Positions 42,485 to 51,131 of a stretch of DNA of 64,000 nt are shown here, piece by piece. This DNA is from Thermodesulforhabdaceae bacterium (GTDB taxonomy: Bacteria; Desulfobacterota; Syntrophobacteria; Syntrophobacterales; Thermodesulforhabdaceae), in NCBI GenBank assembly GCA_037482015.1, contig JBBFKT010000006.1, forward strand, positions 91,001 to 155,000. The letters are read 5' to 3'. The notes beneath the pieces are model-generated. The model did not search any database and was not told the origin of the DNA. It was given only the letters and a program-made list of their open reading frames with translations. Position numbers and translations under genes: made by a program. How positions within the stretch are numbered: the first letter of the stretch is position 1; each line of letters begins with the position of its first letter.

Positions 42485-43870
42485 ATGTTTAAGCTGGATC
42501 GCGATAAGTATTGGCAGACGATAGTTAACACCATGATGGACGGGCTTATGGTGGTTGATGTGGATGGGAAAATTGTGTTTGTCAACAGAGCCCTGGAAGA
42601 AATGAGTGGTTACAGGAAGGAGGAACTCATTGGGAAATCCTGCCAGATACTAGAATGCGATACTTGCCTAGAAGCCATCCGAAAAGGGGGAACAAAGCAT
42701 TGTGCTCTTTTTATGGAACAACAGGTAAGAAGATGTCGGTGCACGATGAAAAGAAAAAACGGTGAGCCGCTACCTGTTTTGAAAAACGCGGTAGTGCTTA
42801 AAGATGACAAAGGGCAGATTGTTGGAGGCGTGGAAACTCTTACGGATCTTCGAGAATCAGTTGCCAAAGAAGAAGAAATTGCAAGACTGCGGCGTCATCT
42901 AAACCGGGAGGATGGTTTTGAAGGAATAATTGGTAAGCATCCCAGCATACAGAGAGTCTTTGAATTGATTGTAAGCGCAGCCAGTTCTGATGCGCCGGTT
43001 ATTATCTATGGAGAAAGCGGAACGGGAAAAGAATTGGTCGCAGCGGCGATTCATCGTTTAAGTTCCAGGCGATTTGGTCCTTACATAAAAGTAAACTGTG
43101 CTGCTTTGAACGAACACCTTTTAGAGAGCGAACTTTTTGGGCACGTTAAAGGGGCTTTTACGGGGGCAGACAGGACTCGCGTCGGTCGATTTGAGGCTGC
43201 TCACCGCGGGAGTATCTTTCTGGATGAGATTGGCGACATCCCTTTAGGGACTCAAGTTAAGCTTTTGCGAGTGCTTCAGGAAAAGGAGATTGAACGTGTA
43301 GGAGATCATCGTCCTATAGCCGTGGATGTTAGAATTATTTCAGCAACCAACAAAAACCTTAAAGTGCTCATCGAACAGGGACGATTTAGAGATGATTTCT
43401 ACTACAGAATAGCCGTTATTCCTATTATGCTGCCACCACTCAGGGAACGCAAGGAAGACATTCCTTTGCTTGTGGATCACTTTGCATCGAGGCTGTGTTT
43501 AAAGACAGGAAAAGATATAACAGGGATAAGCCACGATGCTCTGGCTCGCCTTATGGAATACCACTGGCCCGGTAATGTTCGAGAGCTTATCAACGTGCTG
43601 GAATATGCCTTCGTGGTTTGTCCCGGTGGGCAAATTATGATTCGCCACCTTCCTCCAAGTTTTGAAAATATGCACGGAATGGGGTCATTGGAAGGTGTAA
43701 AACATGCCGCAATTAGGAAAAACGGATCCAGCCGTGTTCTGGCTCTCGATAAAGAGACTATTCTGAATGTCTTAAAAGAAACCGGTGGCAATCGGTCAGA
43801 AGCCGCTCGCCGCCTAGGTATAAGTCGAATTACCCTGTGGAAGAAAATGAAAAATTTCAGGATAATTTAG
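42485..43870 (+). CDS. PAS-domain sigma-54 activator with Cys-rich sensor, probable regulator of the tusA-hdr operon
   Basis: The 461-residue protein has an N-terminal PAS domain (about 10-125), an AAA+ sigma-54 interaction domain (Walker A YGESGTGKE, GAFTGA, Walker B GSIFLDEIG) and a Fis-type HTH (SEAARRLGISRITLWKKM). The PAS domain carries six cysteines (53, 58, 61, 73, 84, 86), including SCQILECDTC and RRCRC, suggesting an Fe-S cluster, metal or thiol sensor. It is divergent from the tusA operon, whose promoter is sigma-54 type. ATG 42485 follows AAAGGAG. Confidence 0.92.
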   Translation: MFKLDRDKYWQTIVNTMMDGLMVVDVDGKIVFVNRALEEMSGYRKEELIGKSCQILECDTCLEAIRKGGTKHCALFMEQQVRRCRCTMKRKNGEPLPVLKNAVVLKDDKGQIVGGVETLTDLRESVAKEEEIARLRRHLNREDGFEGIIGKHPSIQRVFELIVSAASSDAPVIIYGESGTGKELVAAAIHRLSSRRFGPYIKVNCAALNEHLLESELFGHVKGAFTGADRTRVGRFEAAHRGSIFLDEIGDIPLGTQVKLLRVLQEKEIERVGDHRPIAVDVRIISATNKNLKVLIEQGRFRDDFYYRIAVIPIMLPPLRERKEDIPLLVDHFASRLCLKTGKDITGISHDALARLMEYHWPGNVRELINVLEYAFVVCPGGQIMIRHLPPSFENMHGMGSLEGVKHAAIRKNGSSRVLALDKETILNVLKETGGNRSEAARRLGISRITLWKKMKNFRII

Positions 43871-43876
43871 TTGAAT

Positions 43877-43924
43877 GAGCATGTGATTGCTCGCTCTGGG
43901 AAAATTATCCGGGTATTTTTTTTT
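43877..43924 (+). terminator. Weak terminator candidate after the PAS activator gene
   Basis: A GAGCA/TGCTC hairpin (43877-43892) and a weak CTGG/CCGG stem precede a run of nine T's (43916-43924). Confidence 0.35.
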
Positions 43925-43952
43925 GACAAGCCTTTTTGAGTTGTGGCATTAT
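43923..43952 (+). promoter_or_regulatory. Possible sigma-70 promoter of the chemoreceptor gene
   Basis: TTGACA (43923-43928) is followed after 18 bases by CATTAT (43947-43952). The start codon lies about 110 bases downstream. Confidence 0.35.
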
Positions 43953-44064
43953 CAAGCTTGGTTTTGTTATCAATAAACACCTGCCCATAATCCAGCGTAG
44001 GGGAAACTTTTGAAGTTTTTTCGGCCAGTTATGTTGTTTCTCACAAATACAGGAGGTATTCCTT

Positions 44065-46026
44065 ATGAACCTGAAAACCAGAATGATAATGATGGGAATT
44101 ATTCCTGTTTGCGTGGTTATTTTACTTTCCGCATGGATAGTTTATTCGATCATAACTGATTATTCAGTTGCTAAACTCCAGATCGATAATGTCAATCTGC
44201 TGGCAAAAACATCAAACCTTATAACCTGCGTCCAGAAAGAAAGAGGCATGAGCGCTACCTTCCTGAGCGGTGGAGCCTCTGCTGAAGAAGTCAAAAGTGT
44301 AAGATCTGCAACAGATGAAGCTCTGAAAAGCTTTACGTTTGCATTATCTAAAGGAAAAATCGCCTCTGAGGTTTCAAGACAAGCTGGAGAAATTCCAAAA
44401 TTGATTGAAAATGTCAGGTCTGAAGTTGATGCAAAAAAGGAGATGCAAAGTGTATTTTTCCGATACACCGATATTGTTGACAAGCTTCTTGCTGTTGAAG
44501 GCGCTTGTTCACAGGCTAAGACGGCTGGTGGTGTCGGCAAAATAATGGTGAGTGTTCAAGTACTTGAGCTTGCCAAAGAAAATGCTGGAAAACTTCGTGG
44601 ATTTGGTTCCGGTCTCATAGCCAGAGGAAAGCCTCTTTCTGAAGATGAATTGTCTTTATTACTTATGTGGTTTGGTAATGTGGAATCCCTTCTTAAATCG
44701 CCACTGATCGTTCTTCCTGGAGATGTTATGGCAAAATTTCAGTCGGTTGTTTCGGGAAACGCGTTTAAGACGGCGGAAGACTTATCAAGGAAGATTCTAA
44801 GAGAAGCTCAGAGTGGCAATTTTACTGTCGAGCCTAAACATTTCTTCAAAGTGTGGACGGATTTTATATCCCAGACGGACGATGTAATACAGTCGGCGGT
44901 CAAGAGCAGTGAGAAAATTTCTGAACAGTTCGCTAGGAAAGCTAGAAGTATTCTTGCCGGCTCTTTAGCTGGGGGTGTGTTTATAATTGCTGTAATTCTT
45001 TTATTTTCCTTCTGGACTTACAGGTCAACCGTGAAAACACTTTATCAAGGACTGAACGAACTAAACGAGGCGTCAAAGCAAATTCTGAGCGGTTCTTCTC
45101 AACTTGCTTCTGCCAGCTCGAATTTGGCTGATGGTTCTGCACGGCAGGCGGCGGCAATTGAAGAAAGTAGTGCCGCATCAGAAGAGATGGCATCTCAGCT
45201 GCGGATGACAGTGGAAAACATAAGGGAGTTAAACAGACTTTCAGACCTTACGGCGTCGAGCATGAAAGCAAGCCACAAGGCTCTCCGTCAGAGCGCCGAA
45301 GCTTTAAAGCAGGTGGTAACAAACAGCGAATCAGCCGTGAAAATTATAAAGCATATCGATGAGATCGCCTTTCAAACCAATCTGCTCGCTTTGAACGCAG
45401 CGGTAGAGGCGGCTCGAGCAGGGGAAGCCGGTGCGGGATTTGCCGTGGTCGCTGAAGAAGTTCGCAGTCTTGCCATGAGAGCTGCTGAAGCATCAAAAGA
45501 AACACAGCACGTCATCGAAACAGTTGTGGAGGCAGTTAGGCGGGTGGATGAACTGACTCAGGAAAGCCTTAAGCTTTTCTACAAAATGGGAGAAGATGCT
45601 AAGAAAGTAACCGATATAGTAAAGGAAATTCGAGATGGTGCGGAAGAGCAAAGCAAGGGCGTGGATCAGCTAAATCAGGCCATTAACGAATTGAATCAAG
45701 TTGTTCAGGATAATGCATCAAGAGCCGAAGAGCTTGCCGCCGTTTCTGAAGAACTCGACGCTCAAAGCCAGCTTCTTGCCTCGCAAGTCATTAAAATTGC
45801 AAACTTTGCAGGAATTTCTATGGATTTGCGAAAAGAAAAGCTTATTGAAGAGCAAACTCCTAGAGCAGCGACTAAGCCCCAGAAAGTAGCAAAGTATCAG
45901 GCTCCTTTTACTGATAGGATGTCCGGTGCGACTGAAAAAAAGAAGGCTTCATTGCAAAAACAAACAGGGAAAGAAGTAAAACCGGAAGATGTAATTCCTT
46001 TGGATGATGATTTTTCGGGATTTTAA
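44065..46026 (+). CDS. Methyl-accepting chemotaxis protein with NIT-type sensor domain
   Basis: This 653-residue receptor has TM1 (about 8-28), a periplasmic all-helical domain with [15 protein letters not shown], the hallmark of nitrate/nitrite-sensing (NIT) domains, TM2 (about 298-320), and a cytoplasmic signalling hairpin with the conserved tip [20 protein letters not shown]. There is no clear HAMP domain; the region after TM2 leads straight into coiled coil. The C-terminus ends in an acidic-aromatic tail (DDDFSGF) of the kind used for CheR/CheB docking. The ligand is not proven. The REC-SBP-CheW protein at the start of the window could couple receptors like this one, but the genes are not linked. 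Confidence 0.92.
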   Translation: MNLKTRMIMMGIIPVCVVILLSAWIVYSIITDYSVAKLQIDNVNLLAKTSNLITCVQKERGMSATFLSGGASAEEVKSVRSATDEALKSFTFALSKGKIASEVSRQAGEIPKLIENVRSEVDAKKEMQSVFFRYTDIVDKLLAVEGACSQAKTAGGVGKIMVSVQVLELAKENAGKLRGFGSGLIARGKPLSEDELSLLLMWFGNVESLLKSPLIVLPGDVMAKFQSVVSGNAFKTAEDLSRKILREAQSGNFTVEPKHFFKVWTDFISQTDDVIQSAVKSSEKISEQFARKARSILAGSLAGGVFIIAVILLFSFWTYRSTVKTLYQGLNELNEASKQILSGSSQLASASSNLADGSARQAAAIEESSAASEEMASQLRMTVENIRELNRLSDLTASSMKASHKALRQSAEALKQVVTNSESAVKIIKHIDEIAFQTNLLALNAAVEAARAGEAGAGFAVVAEEVRSLAMRAAEASKETQHVIETVVEAVRRVDELTQESLKLFYKMGEDAKKVTDIVKEIRDGAEEQSKGVDQLNQAINELNQVVQDNASRAEELAAVSEELDAQSQLLASQVIKIANFAGISMDLRKEKLIEEQTPRAATKPQKVAKYQAPFTDRMSGATEKKKASLQKQTGKEVKPEDVIPLDDDFSGF

Positions 46027-46331
46027 CTATATTGTAATAGATACATTCTACCCGAATAGATACCGAAAGTCCTAACTGTAATAGGAGCCACGTTGAAACG
46101 TGCTCTAAAAATAAGGGCATTCAGAAGTTTTCCCCATGCAGGGTTTCTTTGACAATTGGGATAGAGGCGGTCAGTTTGACCAATTCCCTCCCTCACCACC
46201 AGGCTTGCTGGTCCGCACCGGGCGGTTCGAGAAGTGCAGGGGCGACCTCTTGTGGTTGCCTCTGCAAGCAGTTACTACGGTCTCTGCTGACTTCTCGTTC
46301 CGACTTGCCACCGTGACCCTTTCAGGCGCAT

Positions 46332-46355
46332 GTAGGGGCGACGCATGCGTCGCCC
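46332..46355. repeat. GTAGGGGC-family palindrome, copy 2
   Basis: These 24 bases are identical to the copy starting at 24259. The core GGGCGACGCA is followed directly by its reverse complement. Confidence 0.8.
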
Positions 46356-46416
46356 ATTTAATCTCAAGGGAGGACTCTCACCTCCAAGAGCACGTCCATG
46401 CCGGGCGCACCAATAA

Positions 46417-46444
46417 GTAGGGGCGACCGATCGGTCGCCCCTAC
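46417..46444. repeat. GTAGGGGC-family palindrome, variant
   Basis: This is a perfect 28-base palindrome, GTAGGGGCGACCGA followed by its reverse complement. It differs from the other copies in the central bases on both arms, i.e. with compensatory changes. Confidence 0.8.
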
Positions 46445-46536
46445 ATTTTATCTCTGGTGGCGAACCATATATTGAGTCGCTTACTAGCTAAACATTTTTT
46501 AGAGTTTGCAGATTTTCTAGGACGGGCTTTTTAATT

Positions 46537-46897
46537 TGGTGGAGGCGGCGGGAATCGAACCCGCGTCCGAGAGCCTTCAACTTATGCTTCTACATGCTTA
46601 TCCCAGGTGATTCATTTCGATTTCTCGGCTCCACCTGAGCGAAAGCCTGAGGAATCTAGCCTGCAGATGTTTCGCTTAGAGAATTACAGGCTCCTTCTCT
46701 AAGCTATCCCGCATCCCGACGTCCCTTCCCGGCTCAGCGGGAGATTGCCGGAGGAACGGCAGCCGGTCTTAGGCGGCTGCAGCGTAGGCGTAATCGTCTG
46801 CTGCGTTTATGTTTAACCCCAGCAATTTTAGCGAGCTGCCAGGACGCTCGGCATGCTACATAAGCCTCTTGACCCCCGTCGAACCCAGATCGCCCCC
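46537..46897 (-). ncRNA. ssrA: Transfer-messenger RNA (tmRNA)
   Basis: This 361-nucleotide RNA rescues stalled ribosomes. The 5' end GGGGGCGATCTGGGTTCGAC (from 46897) and the 3' T-arm and acceptor GGGTTCGATTCCCGCC... ending CCTCCACCA (to 46537) are diagnostic, including the encoded CCA. The tag frame (46804-46769) reads AADDYAYAAAA followed by TAA, with the alanine-rich C-terminus recognised by ClpXP-type proteases. A promoter lies at 46935-46962, implying a precursor with about 30 extra 5' bases. Confidence 0.96.
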
Positions 46898-46934
46898 TTA
46901 AAAAGCGATCCAAAAACATTTAGGAGTCGTTTTT

Positions 46935-46962
46935 AATATATCCTTTGATTTAAAATAGTCAA
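46935..46962 (-). promoter_or_regulatory. Sigma-70 promoter of ssrA
   Basis: On the minus strand TTGACT (46962-46957) and TATATT (46940-46935) are separated by 16 bases, placing the start near 46928, 31 bases before the mature tmRNA. Confidence 0.65.
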
Positions 46963-47033
46963 GGGAGATAGAGTCTGTTCGAAAATTTGGTGTTGAAGAT
47001 AAGATGAATTTGTAGTTAGCCCCTCCAGCAGGC

Positions 47034-47061
47034 TTGACAGAATGTTTTATGTTTTTATACT
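47034..47061 (+). promoter_or_regulatory. Sigma-70 promoter of the yceD-rpmF-plsX unit
   Basis: Consensus TTGACA (47034-47039) and TATACT (47056-47061) are separated by 16 bases. The predicted start near 47068 excludes the alternative upstream start codon of the next gene at 47042. Confidence 0.7.
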
Positions 47062-47095
47062 CAACAAGTTACTGCTGAGAGGAAAAGGAGATATC

Positions 47096-47653
47096 ATGAA
47101 GTTAAGAGTTAGTGATATACCAGATCAGGGAATTAGCTTGTCTTTTGCCTGGAGCAAGACAAGCCTTGATGTTTTTATGGCTCCAAACGATCCTTATGAG
47201 ATTGATTTTGTTGAGCCTTTAGATGTTCAGGTAACATTTGAAAAACGGGCTAAATGTATCCACGTCTCAGGATCGGTTCGCGGGACGTTAACCATGACCT
47301 GCCACCGATGCCTCGACCATTTCCACTGGCACCTGAACCTTTCTTTGGAAACTTTTCTTTTCAACAAAACTCAAATAGATACGTTAGTAGAAGATGAAGA
47401 AGTGGAATTGGAAAATGAGAGACTGGAGGAAGAATTTTTCGACGGCGAGGAAATCGATGTTGATTTGATCATCGCTGAAGAAATTTTCCTTTCACTTCCG
47501 CAGGTTCTACTGTGCTCCGAAAACTGTAAGGGGTTGTGTCCACAATGTGGAGCCAATCTTAATAGGGAATCATGCACTTGCAGGAAGATGTCATCTTCCC
47601 CCTTCGCTGTGTTGCTACAGCGAAAAAATTTACTTCCTGCGGCTCATTCATAA
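47096..47653 (+). CDS. yceD: YceD/DUF177 family protein
   Basis: This 185-residue protein is the usual partner upstream of rpmF and is thought to act in large-subunit rRNA or ribosome biogenesis. The core FEKRAKCIHVSGSVRGTLTMTCHRCLD has the conserved CxxC. A second cysteine set at the C-terminus (CSENCKGLCPQCGANLN) fits the family's zinc-like end. ATG 47096 follows GGAAAAGGAG. An in-frame start at 47042 lies upstream of the predicted transcription start. Confidence 0.88.
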   Translation: MKLRVSDIPDQGISLSFAWSKTSLDVFMAPNDPYEIDFVEPLDVQVTFEKRAKCIHVSGSVRGTLTMTCHRCLDHFHWHLNLSLETFLFNKTQIDTLVEDEEVELENERLEEEFFDGEEIDVDLIIAEEIFLSLPQVLLCSENCKGLCPQCGANLNRESCTCRKMSSSPFAVLLQRKNLLPAAHS

Positions 47654-47687
47654 CCTAAAATTCAAACATGGAAGGAGATAAAAAAAC

Positions 47688-47873
47688 ATGGGTGTTCCAA
47701 AAAGAAAAACTTCTAGATCTAGACGAAACAACCGTAGATCTCACGATGGGCTTGACGCTCCCGCTGCTTCCATTTGCCCGAAGTGTAAAGAGACGAAACT
47801 CCCACACAGAATCTGCCCTGCTTGCGGAACCTACAAGGGCAGAGTTGTTTTGGAAGAGCAAGAAGAAGAATAA
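47688..47873 (+). CDS. rpmF: Ribosomal protein bL32
   Basis: This 61-residue protein starts [14 protein letters not shown], typical of bL32, and has four zinc-ribbon cysteines ([19 protein letters not shown]). It is a structural protein of the 50S subunit. The ribosome site is GAAGGAG. Its position between yceD and plsX is the conserved bacterial order. Confidence 0.97.
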   Translation: MGVPKRKTSRSRRNNRRSHDGLDAPAASICPKCKETKLPHRICPACGTYKGRVVLEEQEEE

Positions 47874-47899
47874 GAAAATAACCGGGAAGCGTCGCTTCG

Positions 47900-47931
47900 T
47901 TCAGAGTGACAGCCAAGACTGTCACTCTGAA
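47900..47931. repeat. Perfect 13-bp stem-loop between rpmF and plsX
   Basis: TTCAGAGTGACAG pairs with CTGTCACTCTGAA around a CCAAGA loop. There is no T-run, so it is more likely a dispersed palindrome or an RNA processing/stability element than a terminator. Confidence 0.65.
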
Positions 47932-48030
47932 TTGTGTAACGTCAGAAAGTTTCCCACCGCTTTCCTGTTCTTGTCATTCGGTTGGTGGCGGCGAAAAATT
48001 CACTCAAGTTAGCCGTCCGGGGATTATGCG

Positions 48031-49068
48031 ATGAGAATAGCTGTTGACGGGATGGGGGGAGATTACGCTCCCACCATGGTGGTTGAGGGAGTAAAACTTG
48101 CAATGAAGCACCCTGAGGTTCACTTTGTTCTATTCGGTGACGAAGGTGTTTTAAGAAGTTTTTTTCCCTCACTACCTTCCTCTATTTCTATTGTGCATGC
48201 ATTTCAGAAGATCGGTGATGACGAAACGGGCATCCTTGCTATTCTGCGCCGGCCGAAATCTTCGCTCGCTCTTGCCATGAAGGCTCTTGCGGCTAAGGAA
48301 GTAGATGCGGTGGTGAGCGCTGGAGACAGTCGAGCTATAGTTGCGATGGCAAAACATTATGTGGGATTAAGTGGCAAGGTTAAGCGGCCGGTTTTAGGCG
48401 TTTTTGTGCCTTTTCCTTCTGAACGAGAGGTTCTTCTGGTGGATGCAGGGGCTTATACGGGTCTTCACGCCGTTCCTCTGGTGCAGGCTGCTCTCCTTGG
48501 GCGAGTTTACTGGCGTGTAATGAAAGGTTCAGCAGAACCTCGAATTGCTCTGCTGAATATCGGGCGAGAAAAATTCAAAGGTCCCGTGGAAGTAAGACGT
48601 GCAGCTATGATACTACAGGGACTGCCTGTAAATTTTGCCGGTTTTGTGGAGCCCCAGGATCTTTTTTCCCCCTCAACCACAGTCGATATACTTGTAGCAA
48701 ACGGATTTGTGGGAAACCTCTTTTTGAAGCTTTACGAATCTCTTGCAGAACACCTTCTTAGAAGTTTTGAAACCTTTTGTAACTCAGCTTCTCAAGATTT
48801 TAGCCGATGGCAGGATCGTTTTGCTCGCTACCGTTACGAATGGACGGGAGGAGCCCCACTTCTTGGCATCAAAAGACCCGTAATTGTGGCTCACGGCAGA
48901 TCAGGAGCTTTTGCCATATCTCGCGCAATAGAAAAAGCCATATTCATGGCTCAAGAAAATATTTCAGCAAAAATGGAAGCGGGTATCGAAACCGATCCCG
49001 CTTTGGTAAACATTTCCCGGCTTTACAAAAGCTGGGCAATGAGTGCTTTTGGGAGAAAAACATATTAA
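48031..49068 (+). CDS. plsX: Phosphate acyltransferase PlsX
   Basis: This 345-residue enzyme transfers acyl groups from acyl-ACP to phosphate, starting phospholipid synthesis. The N-terminus IAVDGMGGDYAPTMVVEG is diagnostic. The conserved Ser-Ala-Gly segment reads VVSAGDSRAIVAMAK rather than the common SAGNTGA form. LLVDAGA and GFVGNLFLK are also present. Normally fabH/fabD/fabG follow; here an acyl-CoA dehydrogenase and Etf genes come next. Confidence 0.93.
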   Translation: MRIAVDGMGGDYAPTMVVEGVKLAMKHPEVHFVLFGDEGVLRSFFPSLPSSISIVHAFQKIGDDETGILAILRRPKSSLALAMKALAAKEVDAVVSAGDSRAIVAMAKHYVGLSGKVKRPVLGVFVPFPSEREVLLVDAGAYTGLHAVPLVQAALLGRVYWRVMKGSAEPRIALLNIGREKFKGPVEVRRAAMILQGLPVNFAGFVEPQDLFSPSTTVDILVANGFVGNLFLKLYESLAEHLLRSFETFCNSASQDFSRWQDRFARYRYEWTGGAPLLGIKRPVIVAHGRSGAFAISRAIEKAIFMAQENISAKMEAGIETDPALVNISRLYKSWAMSAFGRKTY

Positions 49069-49139
49069 GTCTCAATGTTTTTCGCTTGAGGAGCAAACTA
49101 TAAACTTAGGAAACAGAAGTTTTACGGACGGAGGTAGCA

Positions 49140-50312
49140 GTGGACTACTTTCTTACCGATGAACAAAAGCTTCTTCAGGAGATAGCTTACGAGATTGTTC
49201 GAGAACGAATAAGGCCGGTTAGAGCTGAACTGGACGAAAAGGAAGAATTTCCATGGGAAATCATGAAGGATCTTGCTCAGGCGGATCTTTTCGGTATCTG
49301 GATTCCAGAAGAATACGGTGGGCTCGGAATGGGCATCTTGGAAAACTGCCTGGTGGTTGAACAGCTTGCTCGAGGCTGTATTGGTATAGCAACAACCTAT
49401 GCAGCGTCCGGTCTAGGGGCTTATCCCATTATTCTGTTTGGTAGCGAAGAACTTAAGCGTAAATATCTTCCCCCAATAGCTCGAGGTGAAAAACTTGCTG
49501 CTTTTGCTCTTACAGAACCAGGAGCAGGAAGTGATGTGTCGGCAATAAGAACTCGAGCTATTCGAGTTGGTGATGAATATATCCTGAACGGCACAAAACA
49601 GTGGATCACTAACGGTGGAGAGGCCGATATTTATTCAGTTTTTGCTATAACCGATCCCGCTAAGGGACCTCGAGGAGCCAGTTGTTTTGTGTTAGAAAAG
49701 GGAGATCCGGGATTTTCCTTCGGCAAAAAAGAACAAAAGCTGGGGATTAGAGCTTCGGCAACGCGAGAGCTTATCTTCAGCGACTGCCGAATTCCTAAGG
49801 ATAGACTTGTCGGCAGAGAAGGTATGGGTTTCATCATAGCCATGAAAACCTTTGACAAGTCCAGACCCGGCATAGGAGCTCTCGGAGTTGGACTCGCTCA
49901 GGAAGCGCTCGACATATCGGCAGAATATGCTCGTAAAAGAATTCAGTTCGGAAAACCTATAATCTCTTTCCAGGTTATTCAGCATAAGCTTGCCGACATG
50001 GCTACAAAAGTAGAAGCCGCCAGATCTCTCATCTATTCCGCTGCTCGCTATCTTGATCGTGGAGATCCTCCCGATGCCAGCAAAATCGCCGCTATGTGTA
50101 AAATATTTGCAAGCGATGTGGCTGTGCAGGTGGCTCTTGAAGCTGTCCAGATTCTTGGAGGATACGGCTACATGAGAGACTATCCTGTGGAAAAGCTTCT
50201 TCGAGATTCCAAAATTCTCCAGATTTACGAAGGCACCAACGAGATTCAACGAAACATTATTGGTCAGGAACTTAACAAAGAATACGGGCGGAAAAAAGAA
50301 TCATTTATTTAA
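49140..50312 (+). CDS. Acyl-CoA dehydrogenase (short-chain/butyryl-CoA type)
   Basis: This 390-residue FAD enzyme has LTEPGAGSDVSAIRTRA, TKQWITNGGEADIY, QFGKPIISFQVIQHKLADM and the catalytic Glu in QIYEGTNEIQRNIIG, the arrangement of short-chain acyl-CoA dehydrogenases. It interconverts acyl- and enoyl-thioesters with Etf as electron partner. It is followed directly by etfB and etfA and sits between plsX and fabG, so a reductive role in fatty-acid synthesis is possible (inference). The start is GTG at 49140 after GGAGG. Confidence 0.93.
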   Translation: MDYFLTDEQKLLQEIAYEIVRERIRPVRAELDEKEEFPWEIMKDLAQADLFGIWIPEEYGGLGMGILENCLVVEQLARGCIGIATTYAASGLGAYPIILFGSEELKRKYLPPIARGEKLAAFALTEPGAGSDVSAIRTRAIRVGDEYILNGTKQWITNGGEADIYSVFAITDPAKGPRGASCFVLEKGDPGFSFGKKEQKLGIRASATRELIFSDCRIPKDRLVGREGMGFIIAMKTFDKSRPGIGALGVGLAQEALDISAEYARKRIQFGKPIISFQVIQHKLADMATKVEAARSLIYSAARYLDRGDPPDASKIAAMCKIFASDVAVQVALEAVQILGGYGYMRDYPVEKLLRDSKILQIYEGTNEIQRNIIGQELNKEYGRKKESFI

Positions 50313-50333
50313 GCGATTCAGGAGGTTGAGGGT

Positions 50334-51131
50334 GTGCATATTGTCGTTTGCGTGAAACAGGTTCCGGAAACACAAAATGTGAGGATTGATCCCACAACAA
50401 ATACCCTCATTCGTCAAGGGGTTGCTTCAATTCTCAATCCCTTTGATCACTTTGCTTTAGAAGCAGCTCTTCGCATTAAGGATATGAACAAAAGCGGAGT
50501 GAGGGTTACGGTATTGACAATGGGTCCTCCTCAGGCAAAAGACGTTCTCGTGGAAGCTCTTTCCAGAGGAGCCGACGACGCAGTGCTTCTGAGCGACAGA
50601 GCTTTTGCCGGAGCTGATACCTGGGCAACTTCATATACTCTTGCGTCGGCAATAAAAAAAATGGGTGACGTGGATCTCGTAATCTGCGGCAAACAAGCCA
50701 TAGACGGTGACACGGCTCAAGTAGGACCTGAACTCGCAACCCTTTTAGATATTCCCTACGCCACGTATGTTAGCAAGATCAATTTTATTGAACCGAGAGT
50801 GTTGAAAGTAGTTCGACAGACCGATGAAGGAACTGCTACGTGGAAAGTTCCTTTGCCCGCTCTCCTTGCAGTGCTTAAAGATGTGGGAAGGCTCAGAGTA
50901 AGGTCCTATAGAGCCACCCTTAGAGCCAGAAGCTATCAAGTTCCTGTGTGGAGTGCAGCAGATCTTGGGCTTGGAGAAGAAACGGTAGGCCTTAAGGGTT
51001 CTTACACTCAAGTAATTAAGGTTTTTAGCCCTCAGAGGGCAAAAGAGCGTGTGATGATAGAAGGTTCTGTGCAGGAGCAAGCCGCCAGGCTCTATGAGCT
51101 CCTGAAACAACAGGGGGTTCCAGGACTATGA
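50334..51131 (+). CDS. etfB: Electron transfer flavoprotein beta subunit
   Basis: This 265-residue protein starts with IVVCVKQVPETQNVRIDP and has NPFDHFALEAALRI, DLVICGKQAIDGDTAQVGPELA and the C-terminal segment typical of EtfB. It forms the heterodimer with EtfA that exchanges electrons with the acyl-CoA dehydrogenase. The start is GTG 50334 after AGGAGG. The last four bases overlap the etfA start (ATGA), showing coupled translation. Confidence 0.95.
   Translation: MHIVVCVKQVPETQNVRIDPTTNTLIRQGVASILNPFDHFALEAALRIKDMNKSGVRVTVLTMGPPQAKDVLVEALSRGADDAVLLSDRAFAGADTWATSYTLASAIKKMGDVDLVICGKQAIDGDTAQVGPELATLLDIPYATYVSKINFIEPRVLKVVRQTDEGTATWKVPLPALLAVLKDVGRLRVRSYRATLRARSYQVPVWSAADLGLGEETVGLKGSYTQVIKVFSPQRAKERVMIEGSVQEQAARLYELLKQQGVPGL

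Larger units (their letters stand above)
46027..46536. other. 510-base gene-free spacer filled with palindromic repeats
   Basis: No credible gene is seen; a 94-codon frame across it runs through the palindromes. The spacer holds a hairpin after the chemoreceptor gene (46085-46105), an imperfect palindrome (46235-46266), two GTAGGGGC-type palindromes (46332-46355, 46417-46444), and the conserved flank CATATATTGAG also found at 24301. CTCTAAAAA (46103-46111) is inverted as TTTTTAGAG (46496-46504), enclosing all of these. Confidence 0.6.

Noticed and set aside
43944..43958. Possible -24/-12 promoter before the chemoreceptor (TGGCATTATCAAGC)
   Set aside because: The GG-to-GC spacing is nine instead of ten bases and the -12 box is CTTGG; a sigma-70 candidate nearby is better.
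46136..46420. 94-codon plus-strand frame in the repeat spacer
   Set aside because: It passes through three palindromes, has no homology I recognise and no good initiation site.
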